Shown: positions 63,156 to 64,000 of the stretch, one piece after another
Numbering within the stretch: position 1 is the stretch's first letter
How the letters are laid out: each line of letters starts with the position of its first letter
From: Methanoculleus sp. UBA208
GTDB lineage: Archaea; Halobacteriota; Methanomicrobia; Methanomicrobiales; Methanoculleaceae
Length of the DNA: 64,000 nucleotides
Direction of reading: 5' to 3'
Assembly (NCBI RefSeq): GCF_002498065.1
Contig: NZ_DAFZ01000109.1
Span: 11,190 to 75,189 of the forward strand
Notes under the pieces: generated by a model
The model's database searches: none
The model's input: the letters and a program-made list of their open reading frames with translations, nothing else
Told to the model about the DNA's origin: nothing
Position numbers and translations under genes: made by a program

Positions 63156-63467
63156 ATGCACCCTCTCATCCGTGAGAAGATCTCCGAGATTGCCCGCGTC
63201 GCTCGACGCCGCCGTGTAAGGAGGCTTGGGATCTTCGGCTCGGCGACGAGCGACCGGTTCGACCCTGCAGCAAGCGACATCGATTTTGTCGTCGAGTTCG
63301 AACCGATGACTCCAGCGGAGCATGCAGAGGCTTATTTTGGTCTCGCAGAAGATTTGGCCCGGCTTTTTTGCCGCAGGATCGATCTCGTCGAGCGTTCGGC
63401 GATCAGAAATCCGATCTTCCGTGAGTCCGTGGAAGGAACCTGCAAAGATGTCTATGCCGTCGCGTGA
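63156..63467 (+). CDS. mntA: MNT-type nucleotidyltransferase (MntA-like antitoxin)
   Basis: 103 residues. Complete core FGSATSDRFDPAASDIDFVV (Gly28-Ser29, Asp41, Asp43). Starts MHPL like the MntA at 48140, with only moderate similarity between the two. It overlaps the HEPN gene by 20 bp. Together they are a type VII toxin-antitoxin pair, where MntA AMPylates the RNase. Confidence 0.88.
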   Translation: MHPLIREKISEIARVARRRRVRRLGIFGSATSDRFDPAASDIDFVVEFEPMTPAEHAEAYFGLAEDLARLFCRRIDLVERSAIRNPIFRESVEGTCKDVYAVA

Positions 63468-63801
63468 AGCACAGAAGTATCTCTACGATATTGCCGGGGC
63501 CGCCGACTATATCGCGCAGTTCACCGCCGGAAGATCCTTTGAGGAGTATCGTACCGACCCCATGCTGAGGTCTGCTGTCGAGCGGCAGTTCGAGATCATC
63601 GGCGAAGCATTGAACCAGCTCCTCCGGCGGGAGCCGGGCCTCGGCGAGAGGATCTCCAATGCACCTCTGATCATTGCGTTCAGGAATCGACTGATTCACG
63701 GGTATGCGAGTGTATCCGATGAGGTTGTCTGGGGTGTCGTCGAGAGGTACCTCCCGGTTCTTTCGAGCGAAGTGCGGGCTCTCCTGGCAGGGGATGAGTA
63801 G
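63448..63801 (+). CDS. hepT: HEPN-domain (HepT-like) toxin
   Basis: 117 residues from MSMPSREAQK; the ATG two codons later is an alternative. RNase motif RNRLIHGY (Arg79, His84, Tyr86) complete. Helical HEPN fold with a normal C-terminus. Unlike the HepT at 48417, this gene is intact. MntA precedes it with overlap. Confidence 0.88.
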   Translation: MSMPSREAQKYLYDIAGAADYIAQFTAGRSFEEYRTDPMLRSAVERQFEIIGEALNQLLRREPGLGERISNAPLIIAFRNRLIHGYASVSDEVVWGVVERYLPVLSSEVRALLAGDE

Positions 63802-64000
63802 GAACGGCGTCACAGAACCCGGGGGTCCCTGCTCCAACCGAATAGGCTCGATCGTTTCCTCTTGAATCCGGGCAGTTCGACCTCTCCGGCCGCTGATCAC
63901 ACTGCTTTTTCCTTTACTGATCCTTCCCGGCACCCTGTGCAGCCCTCTCAGTACACCCTCTTCTCCGGGACTGCCCCCCCTGATCCCGCCCCGGGGGTCT

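Overview
The window looks like chromosomal DNA of a GC-rich methanogenic archaeon, most probably Methanomicrobiales and closest in style to Methanoculleus (inference; no search was run). Support: an archaeal-type AlaRS with an N-terminal zinc domain, transcription factor E, archaeal tRNA(Cm56) methyltransferase, 6-phospho-3-hexuloisomerase, the methanogen three-gene homocysteine operon, TATA-box promoters with leaderless or short-leader starts, and many cytosolic multi-PAS sensors.

Layout. 0-2.4 kb: end of a STAS protein, a frameshifted lipoprotein alpha/beta-hydrolase and a frameshifted YkgJ-type protein. 2.8-11.3 kb: three large PAS sensor genes, one interrupted by an in-frame amber codon. 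11.5-15.4 kb: tRNA-Leu(GAG), an ACT regulator, and an information-processing run (TFE, HD protein, winged-helix protein, Trm56, ATP-grasp). 16-20.7 kb: a hairpin-repeat block, the homocysteine operon and a PEGA surface protein. 20.9-25.5 kb: Nif3-like, SWIM and AlaRS genes, a membrane winged-helix protein and a tiny zinc ribbon. 25.8-34.2 kb: membrane DUF2179-like protein, PQQ-type dehydrogenase, Lhr helicase with a PdeM-like phosphoesterase, HxlB, aminotransferase and M42 peptidase. 34.3-41.6 kb: a second hairpin-repeat block, a C39-like peptidase gene broken by one hairpin unit, HD and Fic proteins, and AT-rich winged-helix genes. 41.8-48.8 kb: an AddB/AddA-like nuclease-helicase pair (AddA frameshifted) and an MNT/HEPN pair (HEPN frameshifted). 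49.3-54.2 kb: a CrtC-like/prenyl-diphosphate-synthase fusion preceded by a PEP-synthase-like phosphotransferase. 54.4-57.2 kb: another multi-PAS protein. 57.3-63.8 kb: Fe-S protein, USP, DUF4143-type ATPase, Hsp20, an RNase III-like protein, a restriction-like nuclease and a second MNT/HEPN pair.

Most noteworthy: (1) the fusion of a CrtC/lipocalin-like domain to an intact-looking trans-prenyl synthase, next to a PPDK/rifampin-phosphotransferase-like enzyme, a candidate undescribed isoprenoid-modifying system; (2) a family of modular hairpin repeats, one unit of which sits inside a peptidase gene flanked by a 7-bp direct repeat, so that removing exactly 46 bp and one C of a C8 tract restores the reading frame; (3) an amber codon in the middle of a GAF domain; (4) two multi-PAS proteins ending in a DHp-like helix pair with no ATPase domain. 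Five single-base frameshifts, four of them in or next to short homopolymers, mean that sequencing error must be excluded before calling pseudogenes.
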